The notes under the pieces were generated by a model that saw only the letters and a program-made list of their open reading frames with translations, did not search any database and had not been told where the DNA came from. Shown piece after piece: positions 1 through 9,772 of a stretch of DNA of 64,000 bases (the stretch's first letter is position 1; the number at the start of each line of letters is the position of its first letter). Origin of the DNA: Moritella sp. 5. GTDB taxonomy: Bacteria > Pseudomonadota > Gammaproteobacteria > Enterobacterales > Moritellaceae. Location of the stretch: the NCBI RefSeq assembly GCF_018219455.1, contig NZ_CP056122.1, positions 1,302,001 to 1,366,000 of the forward strand, given 5' to 3'. A program made the translations under genes and the position numbers.

Positions 1-1677
1 ACTGATGTTCGCATCTGACGCTATATTAGTATCTTTTACAGATTTAGTTGATAAGGCATCTTTACTTTCCAGGTTTGTCGCTTCTTTACTACTGATATTT
101 ATTGTTTTTTCGACGGTTAATAACGACGTGCCAGTGACGGTCTTTTTGTTATTTTGCTTTACATTGATTGTCAGATCTTTTTCGGCTTGTAAAAAGATTT
201 CTTCTTTGTCTTTTTTGTCTTCGAATCTGAGTTCATTCGCAGTACTGGCATTACCTTTCGGCGTGCTTCTGGTTTTGATCCCTGATTGTGTTGCTGTACT
301 GTAGGGCGGTTTGTTCTTCCCTGTGTAGATAGAACCACAAACAACAGGGCGGTCAGGATCGCCATCAATAAAGTTAATTAATACTTCGTCACCAACACGA
401 GGAATAAATTGCACGCCAAATCCGTTACTGGCTGTGGCTTGCGAAACGGGTACCCAGCACGAGCTTTTTTCGTCTTTTTTACCTTGTAGGTCCCAATGAA
501 AGTGGATTTTAATTCGTCCTTGTTTGTCTTGATTGGTTTCTTCTCCACTTGGCCCGGTGACTTCTGCACTTTGTACACTGTGGATTTGTGGTTTTGGCAA
601 GAAGGGTGGACGCCATAAAATGGATGCAGGCATACATTGAAATGTATTAGTGTATTCGGTTTTATGACCACTTTCTGTTGCTGAGAAGTGATGTTGTGCT
701 TGTGTTACCACGTATTCTTGATTGTGCTCACTGTCACTGTGGTCAGTTAGTGTAAAACGCAATCCAGCCCCTAATGCCGGGATGGATGATTGTGCCGTAA
801 TATTTATTTTTTGTGTATCGATGCTTTCCATTTGGCGCTTAGCTGAATCTCTGATGGTATTTTTATCGCTATGTCCCTGACCAAAAAAGTATTGTGTTAA
901 GGCATTATTTTTAACGCTATTGGTCGTTGTCCTATTACCACTCGACAGGCATTCGGCGAGTTCGGCATTGTGATCGCCAAGTGATAATTTGCTCACGCCA
1001 AGGATACTACGTACGTGCCAATGTATGATGGCGTGTGTTTTATCTTTCGCACCTGTAATAAACGGAATTTTGCTGTTATCTAGATTTGCAAAGTCTTGAT
1101 TGTTATCTCCGATGATAATACACGGCTGATTCCCGTTATGATCACTGTGATAATGCCAGCCTTCACTTGCCATCATTCGTCTTAAGAAATCGTAATCGTT
1201 TTCGTTAAATTGGATACAATAGGTGTGCTTACTGCCTGCACTACGCATTGATAGTTTGAAATAGCTTTTTAAACCGGAGTCGGACAAGACTTTTTCAATG
1301 ATTTGTTTACTGGTCATGTCTTGGAAAGTACGACTCGATACGCGATAGTTAAATACGGACAATGGATCTATCGCTTCGATACGGTAGGTGTAAAGTGCTT
1401 TTGCAGGATCAAAACTGAGACTTTCTATCGATGAGACTAATGCATGAAAACGGCGCGCTTCTTTTCTGTTTCCTTCGAGACCCGGTGAGTAGCTGAGATC
1501 AATCGCTTTGCCTAATAAGGATTCTGATATCTTGTCTTTGGATATTAATACTGCGGCATAATCGGAACGTGAAAATATCTGCTCTGTAACGGTTAAGTTG
1601 GTGACAATATAAGGGCCTTTACCGTCTAACTTAGCCAGTGTTGGCCTGTGTTTTTGAGTATATGCTGAAGCTGTCAT
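1..1677 (-). CDS. vgrG: Type VI secretion tip protein VgrG (TssI), C-terminus cut by window edge
   Basis: This gene reads leftward from an ATG at 1677 and stays open for 559 codons to the window edge, so its C-terminus is missing. VgrG forms the trimeric spike that caps the Hcp tube of the type VI secretion system and carries effectors. The first 330 or so residues match the gp27-like part (FHALVSSIESL, FNENDYDFLRRMMASEGW). Residues near 385-455 match the gp5/OB-fold part, with IHFHWDLQGKKDEKSSCWV, PRVGDEVLINF and GDPDRPVVCGS. After about residue 465 the sequence turns into the polar, Lys/Thr-rich strand repeats expected of the beta-helix needle (EEIFLQAEKDLTINV). No other T6SS gene lies in the window, so it may be an orphan vgrG island with effector and immunity genes to the left. 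The family call is firm; the effector cannot be seen. Confidence 0.95.
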   Translation of the reverse strand, partial: MTASAYTQKHRPTLAKLDGKGPYIVTNLTVTEQIFSRSDYAAVLISKDKISESLLGKAIDLSYSPGLEGNRKEARRFHALVSSIESLSFDPAKALYTYRIEAIDPLSVFNYRVSSRTFQDMTSKQIIEKVLSDSGLKSYFKLSMRSAGSKHTYCIQFNENDYDFLRRMMASEGWHYHSDHNGNQPCIIIGDNNQDFANLDNSKIPFITGAKDKTHAIIHWHVRSILGVSKLSLGDHNAELAECLSSGNRTTTNSVKNNALTQYFFGQGHSDKNTIRDSAKRQMESIDTQKINITAQSSIPALGAGLRFTLTDHSDSEHNQEYVVTQAQHHFSATESGHKTEYTNTFQCMPASILWRPPFLPKPQIHSVQSAEVTGPSGEETNQDKQGRIKIHFHWDLQGKKDEKSSCWVPVSQATASNGFGVQFIPRVGDEVLINFIDGDPDRPVVCGSIYTGKNKPPYSTATQSGIKTRSTPKGNASTANELRFEDKKDKEEIFLQAEKDLTINVKQNNKKTVTGTSLLTVEKTINISSKEATNLESKDALSTKSVKDTNIASDANIS

Positions 1678-1780
1678 AATAGACCTTCGTTACTATTTTT
1701 TACCATGCGATGCTTACTATTTGTTATATCAATTCGCACTAAATCCTAACATAAGAAAAAATAATGCAGGATTGCTTTTA

Positions 1781-1800
1781 TGTAAGCGTTTGTGAGCGTT
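1781..1800. promoter_or_regulatory. 10-bp direct repeat upstream of vgrG
   Basis: TGTAAGCGTT is followed immediately by TGTGAGCGTT, a direct repeat with one helical turn spacing, about 105 bp upstream of the vgrG start. A related TGTACC follows at 1800. Phased direct repeats are typical of OmpR/PhoB-type response regulators, and similar TGTAA repeats occur upstream of the giant adhesin. The role is inferred only. Confidence 0.3.
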
Positions 1801-1842
1801 GTACCTTGTGGGTAAAGGGAGCAGTGCTGTATTTTTGATACG

Positions 1843-1869
1843 AAAAAAGGAAGCATTTCTGCTTCCTTT
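1843..1869 (-). terminator. Rho-independent terminator of the Prx-Grx gene
   Basis: The 10-bp arms AAAGGAAGCA and TGCTTCCTTT enclose a 4-nt loop. Read on the minus strand, the hairpin ends in a T run, 70 bp beyond the stop codon of the peroxiredoxin-glutaredoxin gene. It also insulates that gene from vgrG. Confidence 0.85.
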
Positions 1870-1938
1870 GATGACGAATCATTGCATGTGAGTATGGCTA
1901 TTCGTTAGTGTCTTATCCGATAATATTAAATCGAATGA

Positions 1939-2673
1939 TTAAGCGAAGTGCTTATCTAATTCTTCGCTACCACCGATATGTTTACCACCGATAAATATTT
2001 GTGGTACTGTGCTGCGACCTGTGACTGCTCGTAGACTGACTGTTGTTGCGTCTTTACCTAATACCACTTCTTCGTAGTTTAGACCTTGGTCAATTAACGT
2101 TTGTTTTGCTTTTGCACAGAACGGGCAACCTGGTTTAGTAAATACGGTGATTGACTCTTGTACTTTGTACTTAGGAGCCACATAACCTAGCATAGTATCT
2201 GCATCAGAAACCTTGAACGGGTCGCCTGGTTCGTCAGCTTCGATAAACATTTTTTCTACCACGCCGTTTTTAACCAGCATGCTGTAACGCCATGAACGTT
2301 TTCCAAAACCGATGTCAGATTTGTCGACCAACATGCCCATGCCTGCAGAGAACTCACCATTACCATCTGGAATGAAAGTGATGTTTTCTGCTTCTTGGTC
2401 ATCTTTCCATGCGTTCATTACAAAGGTATCGTTTACTGATACACATAATATGTCATCAACGCCATGTGCTGAAAATACGTTAGCTAGTTCGTTGTAACGT
2501 GGTAAATGGCTTGAAGAACACGTTGGTGTGAATGCACCCGGTAAGCTAAATACGATTACTGTTTTGTTAGCAAAAAGTTCTTCTGTTGTGCGGTTAACCC
2601 ATGCGTCACCTTGGCGAATAGGGAATGTAACTTGTGGAACCGCTTGGCCTTCTTTCGATATTAATGTCGTCAT
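1939..2673 (-). CDS. Hybrid peroxiredoxin-glutaredoxin (Prx5-Grx fusion)
   Basis: This 244-residue protein reduces peroxides and recycles its own peroxidatic cysteine with a fused glutaredoxin, using glutathione as electron donor. Residues 1-165 are a Prx5-type thioredoxin fold with the peroxidatic cysteine C52 in [12 protein letters not shown]. Residues 172-244 are a glutaredoxin with the CPFC active site (C183, C186) and the TVPQIF and GG glutathione-binding motifs. The same fusion is known from Haemophilus influenzae (hyPrx5/PGdx) and many marine gammaproteobacteria. It is expected to be cytoplasmic. It stands alone, with its own terminator at 1843-1869. The divergently placed oxyR seen next to this gene in some relatives is not in the window. 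The ATG at 2673 follows AAGGAATA, a usable ribosome binding site. Confidence 0.95.
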   Translation of the reverse strand: MTTLISKEGQAVPQVTFPIRQGDAWVNRTTEELFANKTVIVFSLPGAFTPTCSSSHLPRYNELANVFSAHGVDDILCVSVNDTFVMNAWKDDQEAENITFIPDGNGEFSAGMGMLVDKSDIGFGKRSWRYSMLVKNGVVEKMFIEADEPGDPFKVSDADTMLGYVAPKYKVQESITVFTKPGCPFCAKAKQTLIDQGLNYEEVVLGKDATTVSLRAVTGRSTVPQIFIGGKHIGGSEELDKHFA

Positions 2674-3030
2674 AATATATTCCTTAACGTAGCTATTAAT
2701 TAAGCTAACTTATGTTTGTTATAAAGAGGTTTGATATAAATTGTTCTATAAAAATAAATAGGGTGAAGACGTTGTGTCTGTGTCGTCTTGATGTAGCTAT
2801 TATGTCGAAATACTTACCATAGGTATAATCGATTAAATCTTTCGCTTTGATAGCTTTTTGGTATCGATTGTTTGTTGTTTGAGAAGTGTCGACATACATT
2901 AATGTCTGGAACTTCTCGGGCCTAAATAACTGCTCCCTGTGTTATAAGATAACTTCAACCAAACAATATAGTTCGAAACTTTTGTTAAATGTCACGGTTC
3001 GCATGACAGAAAGTTGAGATTAACGCCGCA
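2674..3030. other. Intergenic stretch without a supported gene
   Basis: These 357 bp lie between the convergently spaced ends and starts of two minus-strand genes and should hold the Prx-Grx promoter. A 64-codon minus-strand reading frame at 2705-2899 has no recognisable domain and no clear ribosome binding site; I do not call it a gene. No clean OxyR site or hairpin terminator for the MFS gene was found. Confidence 0.5.
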
Positions 3031-4254
3031 TTATATGCGCTCCACGTGCTGACCTGAGTCCACACTTTCTTCATTATTTCTTACAACAAACATAAATAAA
3101 ACCACGCTAATAAAACAAAAAGCCGCAGAAACAGCAATGGGGGCAGCATGATTAAATGTTAATAGCAACGAACCACCAAGAGCCACGAATACTGACGCAA
3201 TACTTGTCATAGATGACAAACTACCTAAAAGTAGACCTGAACGCTCACCGCCTAGCCTCTGCACAACATAAGCAGGAAAAACGCCACTAAGTATTGAAAT
3301 TGGTATTCCTGTAACTAAAAAAGCAAGGAGTGAGTAACTAGGTGATAATGTAATCATTGCGAAATAAAGAACCGACAGTGACATACCAAAAACCACATAT
3401 ATCTGTTTCTTATTAAGCTTTTTTGAAATTGCTGGTACCGCAAAAAGACTACTCATGACCATTAAGGCGCTCATTACAGCAGCAGAAAATCCTATTTCTG
3501 TTGGCTCGAAACCTTGAATGCTTGTTAACCATACAGGTATAAAATGATAGGCTCCGCTAGTGCCAATCGCCATTAATAACTGAATTACAAGCAACTGAAA
3601 GTACAATTTATTTTTGAATAAGCCTAAATTTGGTAAAGCTGATTTCATTTTATGTTCAGTCTTACTTTCTTGCACTAGAACTAAAACAATTAACCAGCAC
3701 AGCACATAGACCATTGCAGCTAACAAGAAAACAAACTCTATTGACTGAGAGCCAGCAAAACCGCCTATTATCGGCCCTGCCAGTAGACCACTGTACACCG
3801 CTGAATTTATTTTAGATAAAGCTATTGTCTTATCTTTTTCAAGGCTAAGATCAGTTGCAATAGCTCGTGCAACTGAAACATTGCCTTCGCAGAGACCGAT
3901 TGCAAACCTAGCGATAAGAAATAATAAATACTCCTCAAGCACCACAGCATACGCACACAACAAATATCCAATTACGGTAAAGACCAAAGAAACACTGAGT
4001 ATTTTTTTACGACCAATTTTGTCAGAAATCGAACCGAGTAATGTACTGCCAATGACCATCCCTAGCGGATATGCAGCAATAACGAAGCCCAGCAGCAACT
4101 CTGGAGAGAAACCTAGCCACTGAGTCATACCAGTTGGCTGATCACTTAAAAATAACGGTGCAATAACAGGATATGGGAACGAAACACCTGCACAACCAAG
4201 AAAGACAATGATCATGACAAAATGCATCTGTAACCTGTCGTTTTTACCTATCAT
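3031..4254 (-). CDS. MFS transporter, DHA1-type efflux family
   Basis: This 407-residue protein has the size and hydrophobic pattern of a 12-helix major facilitator (MFS_1). The family signature between helices 2 and 3 is present as GSISDKIGRKKI near residues 74-85. A second conserved loop motif, RFAIGLCEGNVSVARAIA, lies near residues 114-135. Such proteins are proton-driven antiporters that export drugs or metabolites across the inner membrane; the substrate cannot be told from sequence. It appears to be a single-gene unit, with AAGGAATGAG about 10 bases before the ATG. No regulator gene is adjacent. Confidence 0.85.
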   Translation of the reverse strand: MIGKNDRLQMHFVMIIVFLGCAGVSFPYPVIAPLFLSDQPTGMTQWLGFSPELLLGFVIAAYPLGMVIGSTLLGSISDKIGRKKILSVSLVFTVIGYLLCAYAVVLEEYLLFLIARFAIGLCEGNVSVARAIATDLSLEKDKTIALSKINSAVYSGLLAGPIIGGFAGSQSIEFVFLLAAMVYVLCWLIVLVLVQESKTEHKMKSALPNLGLFKNKLYFQLLVIQLLMAIGTSGAYHFIPVWLTSIQGFEPTEIGFSAAVMSALMVMSSLFAVPAISKKLNKKQIYVVFGMSLSVLYFAMITLSPSYSLLAFLVTGIPISILSGVFPAYVVQRLGGERSGLLLGSLSSMTSIASVFVALGGSLLLTFNHAAPIAVSAAFCFISVVLFMFVVRNNEESVDSGQHVERI

Positions 4255-4695
4255 AAATAGCTCATTCCTTGACTAAAATTTGATGAGAAGTCGGTATAGC
4301 ATATAACGTCTTGTATGGTAGGAAGTCCGATTCGCCAAATTAATTAATCGCGACAAATGATAATTAATCAATTGAAAAATAAGACTATATTAAAAATTTT
4401 CTTATTATCTATTTCTTGGAAATCGTACAGTTCTGTAAATTATTTTTTAGTCTTGTAAGTTATATACAAGCCTAGCTGTTTGACTGAGTATATTCTATTT
4501 ATTTTTAGGTACAAGGCAAACGTAAGGGTCTTTTGTTAAATCGTGATTACTTTCACCAAACTACTAAAAATCATTAATGTGTTAGTTTCAAACTTTAATG
4601 TGTGACAAAAAGAAGGTTAATTGAGGTTATTTCCGGTTATAAAAAAGCCCCAATAAATATTGGGGCTCAGTTTGATATGTAGTCTAAAGTCGTAA
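4255..4695. other. Long intergenic region, MFS promoter side and glmS 3' end
   Basis: These 441 bp contain the glmS terminator at 4641-4667 and presumably the MFS promoter. An inverted repeat, CTTGTA (4452-4457) with TACAAG (4465-4470), could be an operator. The rest is AT-rich without a supported reading frame. Confidence 0.45.
4641..4667 (-). terminator. glmS terminator
   Basis: On the minus strand AGCCCCAATA and TATTGGGGCT pair, followed by a run of six T. It lies 29 bp beyond the glmS stop codon. Confidence 0.9.
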
Positions 4696-6528
4696 TTATT
4701 CTACAGTTACAGCTTTAGCGAGGTTACGTGGTTGATCCACGTCTGTCCCTTTAATCAGTGCAACATGATATGAAAGCAACTGCATTGGTAAGGTATAGAA
4801 GATCGGTGCTGTAATTTCACTTACATGCGGCATAGTGATGATCTTCATGCCTTCTGATTCAACAAAACCAGCGTCAGCATCTGCGAATACATAAAGTAGG
4901 CCGCCACGTGCACGAACTTCTTCAATATTTGATTTTAGTTTTTCTAATAATTCATTGGTTGGTGCGATAACCACAACAGGCATGTCAGCGTCAATGAGTG
5001 CTAAAGGACCGTGTTTTAATTCACCCGCAGCATATGCTTCGGCGTGAATGTAAGAGATCTCTTTAAGCTTAAGCGCCGCTTCCATGGCGATAGGGTAGAA
5101 TTCACCGCGACCAAGAAATAAGGTATGGTGCTTGTCAGCGAAATCTTCAGCCAGTGCTTCAATGTCTTTATCAAATGATAATGCATTTTCAATTTGTGTT
5201 GGTAATGCATGTAATGCCGTTACTATTTCAGCTTCTTTAGTTGCATCGATAACGTGTTTTTGTTTACCTAATGCGGTTACAAGCATTAATAATGCTGATA
5301 ATTGTGTCGTGAATGCTTTAGTTGAAGCTACACCAATTTCAGTTCCTGCACGGGTCATAAATGCAAAGTCTGATTCACGCACTAATGAAGAACCGGCCAC
5401 GTTACAAATGGTCATTACAGCCATGTAACCTTTTTCTTTCGCCAAACGCATTGCTGCTAACGTATCTGCGGTTTCACCTGATTGGGATAACGTGATCAAC
5501 AGGCTATTCGGACGTGTTACAAATTTACGGTAGCGGAATTCAGATGCGATTTCGACATCACAACTTACGCCTGCTAACGATTCAAACCAATATCGGGCTG
5601 TCATACCTGCGTTGTAAGACGTACCACAGGCGATGATCTGAATGTGTTCAACTTTCGCTAAAATCTCAGCAGCGTTAACGCCGATACTTTCTGTAATAAC
5701 ACTGTTAGCTGTCAGGCGGCCTTCCATTGTATTGGTTAGTGCTACAGGTTGTTCGAAGATCTCTTTTTGCATGAAATGGCGGAATTGACCTTTATCAGCA
5801 GCGTCATGCTCTGCATTCGATTCCGTTACTTCACGTGTTACTGGATTACCATCAATATCAAATACTGACACATCTCGACGCGTAACTTCAGCCACATCAC
5901 CTTCTTCAAGGTACATGAAGCGGCGAGTAACATTAAGCAGTGCAAGTTGATCGGATGCTAAGAAGTTTTCGCCTACACCTAAACCTATCACAATAGGGCT
6001 GCCTGAACGTGCCACAATTAATTTACCTGGTTCGAGACGGTTTAGTACTACAGTACCGTATGCACCTTCTAATTGAACTGCTGTTTTTTGAACTGCATCA
6101 AGTAGGCTATCTGTTGAACGTAACTCCCATTCAACAAGATGCGCAATGACTTCAGTGTCTGTTTGAGATTGGAAAATATAACCACGTTGTTGTAATAACT
6201 CACGCAACATCTCATGATTCTCAATAATACCATTATGTACTACTGCAATATTACCTGATACGTGTGGATGTGCATTTGCTTGTGAGGGTTCACCATGTGT
6301 TGCCCAACGCGTATGGGCGATACCGGTACCGCCAACAGGCTGTTCAGTGTCAACTGCATTTGCTAGTTCTTGCACTTTACCTAGGCTACGTACCCGCTGC
6401 AGATTATTGTCTTGATCAACAATCGCAACACCTGCAGAGTCATAACCGCGGTATTCTAAACGACGTAAACCTTCAACTAAAATTTCAGCGATATCTCTTT
6501 GCGCTACTGCACCAACAATGCCACACAT
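4696..6528 (-). CDS. glmS: Glutamine--fructose-6-phosphate aminotransferase (isomerizing)
   Basis: GlmS makes glucosamine-6-phosphate from fructose-6-phosphate and glutamine, the first committed step to UDP-GlcNAc for peptidoglycan and LPS. The protein is 610 residues, the usual length. It starts [10 protein letters not shown], so Cys2 becomes the N-terminal nucleophile of the class II glutamine amidotransferase domain (about 1-230). Two SIS sugar-isomerase domains follow, with CGTSYNAGM and [10 protein letters not shown] in the first. The C-terminus ends in the conserved [13 protein letters not shown] precedes the ATG at good spacing. glmU, often the partner gene, is not in the window. The long upstream region carries repeated GTTTCG elements described separately. 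Confidence 0.98.
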   Translation of the reverse strand: MCGIVGAVAQRDIAEILVEGLRRLEYRGYDSAGVAIVDQDNNLQRVRSLGKVQELANAVDTEQPVGGTGIAHTRWATHGEPSQANAHPHVSGNIAVVHNGIIENHEMLRELLQQRGYIFQSQTDTEVIAHLVEWELRSTDSLLDAVQKTAVQLEGAYGTVVLNRLEPGKLIVARSGSPIVIGLGVGENFLASDQLALLNVTRRFMYLEEGDVAEVTRRDVSVFDIDGNPVTREVTESNAEHDAADKGQFRHFMQKEIFEQPVALTNTMEGRLTANSVITESIGVNAAEILAKVEHIQIIACGTSYNAGMTARYWFESLAGVSCDVEIASEFRYRKFVTRPNSLLITLSQSGETADTLAAMRLAKEKGYMAVMTICNVAGSSLVRESDFAFMTRAGTEIGVASTKAFTTQLSALLMLVTALGKQKHVIDATKEAEIVTALHALPTQIENALSFDKDIEALAEDFADKHHTLFLGRGEFYPIAMEAALKLKEISYIHAEAYAAGELKHGPLALIDADMPVVVIAPTNELLEKLKSNIEEVRARGGLLYVFADADAGFVESEGMKIITMPHVSEITAPIFYTLPMQLLSYHVALIKGTDVDQPRNLAKAVTVE

Positions 6529-6785
6529 GGTCTTCTCCTAAATATATAAACTTTTTAAACAAGTAATACCACGTGATAGTGCTGTCTATCGATCCGTGAC
6601 GACGTTCGTCCTTATACAACTTGTTTTAATGATTTTGAAAGCGAAACTTTTATCATTAAAATATTCAATCGTAACTTAACATTGAATGTATTGGTTACGT
6701 TTCATTTAAATATAGTGTGTAATAGTGATTTATCTAGTTTCACTTACTCACTAGACAGCTTGATCTAGCTATGAATACCAACTAA

Positions 6786-6822
6786 GTTTCGTAGTTTCGA
6801 TATATTAGTTTCGTTTGTTTCG
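6786..6822. promoter_or_regulatory. Cluster of GTTTCG direct repeats upstream of glmS
   Basis: GTTTCG occurs at 6786, 6794, 6808 and 6817 on the plus strand. Further GTTTC-type elements occur nearby: GTTTCA near 6699 and 6735, and reverse copies GAAAC near 6641, 6857 and 6869. Clustered TTTCG/TTTCA repeats are characteristic operators of DeoR-family sugar-phosphate regulators such as AgaR and GlpR. The cluster lies about 260-290 bp upstream of glmS and just after azlD. Assigning a DeoR-type protein is inference; no such gene is in the window. Confidence 0.45.
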
Positions 6823-6879
6823 TTTGTCCATATAAAATTGTAAATAATAAGTGGTTTGAAACAAAGTAATGAAACAAAG

Positions 6880-7182
6880 CTAATGAATTAAGAAAAAAAG
6901 TAGCATGCTAAGGATAGCTGTCAGTAAGGTATTACGCGTAATCAGAATAAGTAGTACCGCAAAAATAGCACCAATCAGGTAACTGTTATCCAAATTTAGG
7001 TGCAAGGTATTCTCTTGGATAAATACAATCGGCGCTAAAATAGCGGTGAGTACGGCCGGGGCTGAATAACTTAAAAACTTCACTACACTGGGGTTAAGAC
7101 GCAATGGCAGCTTAGGTTCAATGAAAATATAGCGACTAATGAAGATAATTACTGTCATCAGTATAATGGTAAGCCAGATCAT
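6880..7182 (-). CDS. azlD: AzlD-family branched-chain amino acid transport subunit
   Basis: This is a 100-residue, almost wholly hydrophobic protein with about three to four membrane spans, the size of AzlD/YgaH. The AzlD family works with AzlC as a two-component exporter of branched-chain amino acids or analogues. The pairing is supported by a 4-bp ATGA overlap with the upstream azlC. Substrate specificity is inferred from the family. Confidence 0.85.
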   Translation of the reverse strand: MIWLTIILMTVIIFISRYIFIEPKLPLRLNPSVVKFLSYSAPAVLTAILAPIVFIQENTLHLNLDNSYLIGAIFAVLLILITRNTLLTAILSMLLFFLIH

Positions 7183-7940
7183 AAGCCGTCTCCTGGTCTG
7201 GTTAATATGGTTTTATTAGGATGCGTTTCATGGGTTAGTTTGGCTGTTAACATACCTGCGCTCATACCAGATAAGGCCGCAATTAATAACCCGCCGGGTA
7301 TATGGAACAGTTCGCAAAGTACCGCTGTTACTAAAGAAACTAATACACTGACTAAAATTGAGGGCGTTTTAATGGAAGGGACGACTAAAGCAATGAAGGT
7401 TGCAGCAATGGCGAAGTCTAAACCGAGTTCATCTAAATTGGGGATCTGTTGACCAGCAAAAATACCGACCGCAGAAGCAATATTCCAAATAAGATAAAAA
7501 CTAAAGCCACCCCCAAATGCAAACCAGCGATCAAACTTGTGCTGTTTGGTTTCGCTGCATATGGCAAACAATTCATCGGTGAGCAAGAAGCCTAATGTTA
7601 GTCGCCAGCGTAAAGGTAGGGGACTCATTTGATGACGCATGGCCATACCATATAAAAAATGGCGAGAGGTAATGAGTAGTGTAGTTAATAGAATACTAGC
7701 CAGTCCAACTCCTGATTTGATCATTCCAACTGCAACAAGTTGTGCTGCGCCAGCAAACACAATCGCCGACATTGCTTGGCTTTGAATGACATCTAACCCT
7801 GCTTCAATGGCATAAGAGCCTGCCAAAATACCCCAAGGGATCACCGCAATACTTAACGGCATTGCTGCAGCCGCGCCTTTTAATGCTGATTTTAGTTTAG
7901 ATGGTGACGCTTGTTCTGAGTCGGATTGTTGATCCTGCAT
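7179..7940 (-). CDS. azlC: AzlC-family branched-chain amino acid permease
   Basis: This is a 253-residue inner-membrane protein of the AzlC/YgaZ family. Family-typical stretches are PLSIAVIPWGILAGS (about 28-42), SAIVFAGAAQLVAVGM (about 58-73) and TSRHFLYGMAM (about 91-101). E. coli YgaZH exports valine, and Bacillus AzlCD confers azaleucine resistance. The gene overlaps azlD by 4 bp, so both are translated together. Its promoter must lie in the 60 bp between this start and the gnd terminator, where a palindrome sits at 7971-7986. Confidence 0.9.
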   Translation of the reverse strand: MQDQQSDSEQASPSKLKSALKGAAAAMPLSIAVIPWGILAGSYAIEAGLDVIQSQAMSAIVFAGAAQLVAVGMIKSGVGLASILLTTLLITSRHFLYGMAMRHQMSPLPLRWRLTLGFLLTDELFAICSETKQHKFDRWFAFGGGFSFYLIWNIASAVGIFAGQQIPNLDELGLDFAIAATFIALVVPSIKTPSILVSVLVSLVTAVLCELFHIPGGLLIAALSGMSAGMLTAKLTHETHPNKTILTRPGDGL

Positions 7941-7970
7941 CGCATTATCCTTGTGATGGCTGTGGTGTAC

Positions 7971-7986
7971 TATATTCGAGAATATA
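7971..7986. promoter_or_regulatory. Palindrome in the azlCD promoter region
   Basis: TATATTC and GAATATA are separated by GA, about 30 bp upstream of the azlC start. It is AT-rich and symmetric, as expected of an Lrp/AsnC- or MarR-type operator. The regulator is unknown. Confidence 0.4.
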
Positions 7987-8001
7987 AAAACTGGGGGTAA
8001 T

Positions 8002-8027
8002 AAAAAACCCAGCGAACTGGGTTTTTT
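8002..8027 (-). terminator. gnd terminator, UUCG tetraloop type
   Basis: AAAAAACCCAG and CTGGGTTTTTT enclose a four-base loop that reads TTCG on the minus strand. It lies about 50 bp beyond the gnd stop and is flanked by A and T runs, so it could act in both directions. Confidence 0.92.
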
Positions 8028-8075
8028 ATCGTCATACCTATGAAGATATATTACTTATGATTTATCATCAATCAA

Positions 8076-9578
8076 TTAGTGTTGAGCTTTGTGCTCGCCA
8101 CTGCCAAAGTGCCAATCATAGTGGAAGCTTTGACTTGCATCTTGATCTTTACGACGGTAAGTGTGGCCACCAAAGTAGTCACGCATCGCTTGAATAAGGC
8201 TTGCTGAAGAATCTGCTTCACGGTAACAATCGTAATAACTCATTGCTGCGCTAATCGATGGCATTGGCATACCTTGCATTATCGCTTTCGCTAATACTTC
8301 ACGCCATGCCATTTGGCTTTCAGCTAATGTAGTCGTGAAACGGTCCGCTAACATGAGGTTTAATAACTCTGGTTCAGCTTGATAAGCTTTCGAGATATCA
8401 TCTAAGAAGTGAGCGCGGATCACACAGCCTGCACGCCAGATTTTTGCAATTGCAACGTAATCAAGCGTCCAGTTATGTTCTTTTTGTGCTGCAGACATTA
8501 ATTCAAAGCCTTGTGCGTAGCTACAGATCTTTGAACAATAGAGTGCGTCAGCCAGTTTTTCTAGCCATAGATTTCGGTCTTCGGTTGTTACCGCTGGACC
8601 TGCAAGTTTAGTCGCGCCAACCTGACGGATAGATTTTTGTGTACTTAGGCAACGGGCAAATACAGATTCTGCAATTGCGTTTGCTGGCACGCCTAGCTCG
8701 AGTGCTTCACGTGCAGTCCAGTTACCAGTCCCTTTTTGGCCTGCCTGATCCATGATCACGTCAACCATAGGTTTACCTGTTGTTTCATCAACAACTTTTA
8801 GGATGTTACCTGTGATTTCGATTAGGTAGCTTTGTAATTTACCTTTGTTCCATTCGCTGAATACTTCGCCAACTTCAACTGCTGACATACCTAAGATTTG
8901 ACGCATGAACTGTACAACTTCAGCAATCATTTGCATATCTGCGTATTCGATACCGTTATGTACCATTTTAACAAAATGGCCAGAACCGATTGGACCGATA
9001 TATTCGGCACAAGGTTCACCTTCTGGTAGAGGCTGATCTACGTGTGTACGTGCAATTTCAATACCAGTGATAGGATCTACTTTCGCAGACATTGCTTGCC
9101 ACATAGGTTTTAGCCATTCCCAAGCTGCTTTGTCGCCACTAGGCATTAACGATGGACCAAAACGAGCACCCACTTCACCGCCAGAAATAGCACAAGTGAA
9201 GAAGCTGAACTTACCTGCGTAAGTATCTGCACGTGCGATAGAATCACGCCATTGGCTGTTACCTGTATCAACAACAATGTCGCTTGCTTCTAAGCCTGCT
9301 GCAATTAAGTCATTACAAATAATATCAACAACAGGACCAGCTGGAACAGAAAGCACTATTCGACGTGGTGTTTCAAGCTGGTTAATTAGCTCTGCAAGAT
9401 CGGCAACCGCAATTAATTTTGCTGCTGTTAGAGGTTGATGACGCTTAACGATGTCAGTACGACGGCTTTCGTTAATGTCAAAAGCTGCAACGGAAAATCC
9501 ACGTTCAGCTAAGTTTAATGCCATGTTGGCACCCATTACGCCTAAACCTATTACTGCAATATCAATATTTTTATTCAT
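8076..9578 (-). CDS. gnd: 6-phosphogluconate dehydrogenase, decarboxylating
   Basis: Gnd oxidises 6-phosphogluconate to ribulose-5-phosphate and CO2 with NADP, in the oxidative pentose phosphate pathway. The 500-residue protein has the Rossmann motif GLGVMGANMA at residues 11-20, the family-conserved TGNSQWRDS, the substrate-site stretch SGGEVGAR, and the catalytic helix HFVKMVHNGIEY. The all-helical C-terminal half includes KGTGNWTA. The start follows AGGACCAG. It is divergent from the gluconate regulator gene gntR, which fits its use of the GntK product. A candidate CRP site lies in the shared intergenic region. Confidence 0.97.
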   Translation of the reverse strand: MNKNIDIAVIGLGVMGANMALNLAERGFSVAAFDINESRRTDIVKRHQPLTAAKLIAVADLAELINQLETPRRIVLSVPAGPVVDIICNDLIAAGLEASDIVVDTGNSQWRDSIARADTYAGKFSFFTCAISGGEVGARFGPSLMPSGDKAAWEWLKPMWQAMSAKVDPITGIEIARTHVDQPLPEGEPCAEYIGPIGSGHFVKMVHNGIEYADMQMIAEVVQFMRQILGMSAVEVGEVFSEWNKGKLQSYLIEITGNILKVVDETTGKPMVDVIMDQAGQKGTGNWTAREALELGVPANAIAESVFARCLSTQKSIRQVGATKLAGPAVTTEDRNLWLEKLADALYCSKICSYAQGFELMSAAQKEHNWTLDYVAIAKIWRAGCVIRAHFLDDISKAYQAEPELLNLMLADRFTTTLAESQMAWREVLAKAIMQGMPMPSISAAMSYYDCYREADSSASLIQAMRDYFGGHTYRRKDQDASQSFHYDWHFGSGEHKAQH

Positions 9579-9772
9579 CTGGTCCTCTGTGCCTTAGCAA
9601 GTCATGAAGGTGAGAATTGGGCTAATGCCTTGTCGTTTAAGGCATGATATAGAAAGTAGAAAAAGATACAATATGAACACTACTGTTATTTACCTTTTTC
9701 ATTTAAATCGCGATTTTTTGATAAGCTAATTTTAAATCATTAAAATCTATATGGTTGATCTGATTATTGAGA

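Noticed and set aside
5..304. 99-codon plus-strand frame at the left edge
   Set aside because: It lies antisense to vgrG, whose frame is continuous and family-like across the same bases.
2790..2850. Possible OxyR site upstream of the Prx-Grx gene
   Set aside because: Only scattered ATAG/CTAT tetramers are present; the required 10-bp spacing of four half-sites could not be matched.
2705..2899. 64-codon minus-strand frame between the MFS and Prx-Grx genes
   Set aside because: No ribosome binding site, no family and an unusual composition; it probably lies in promoter and leader DNA.
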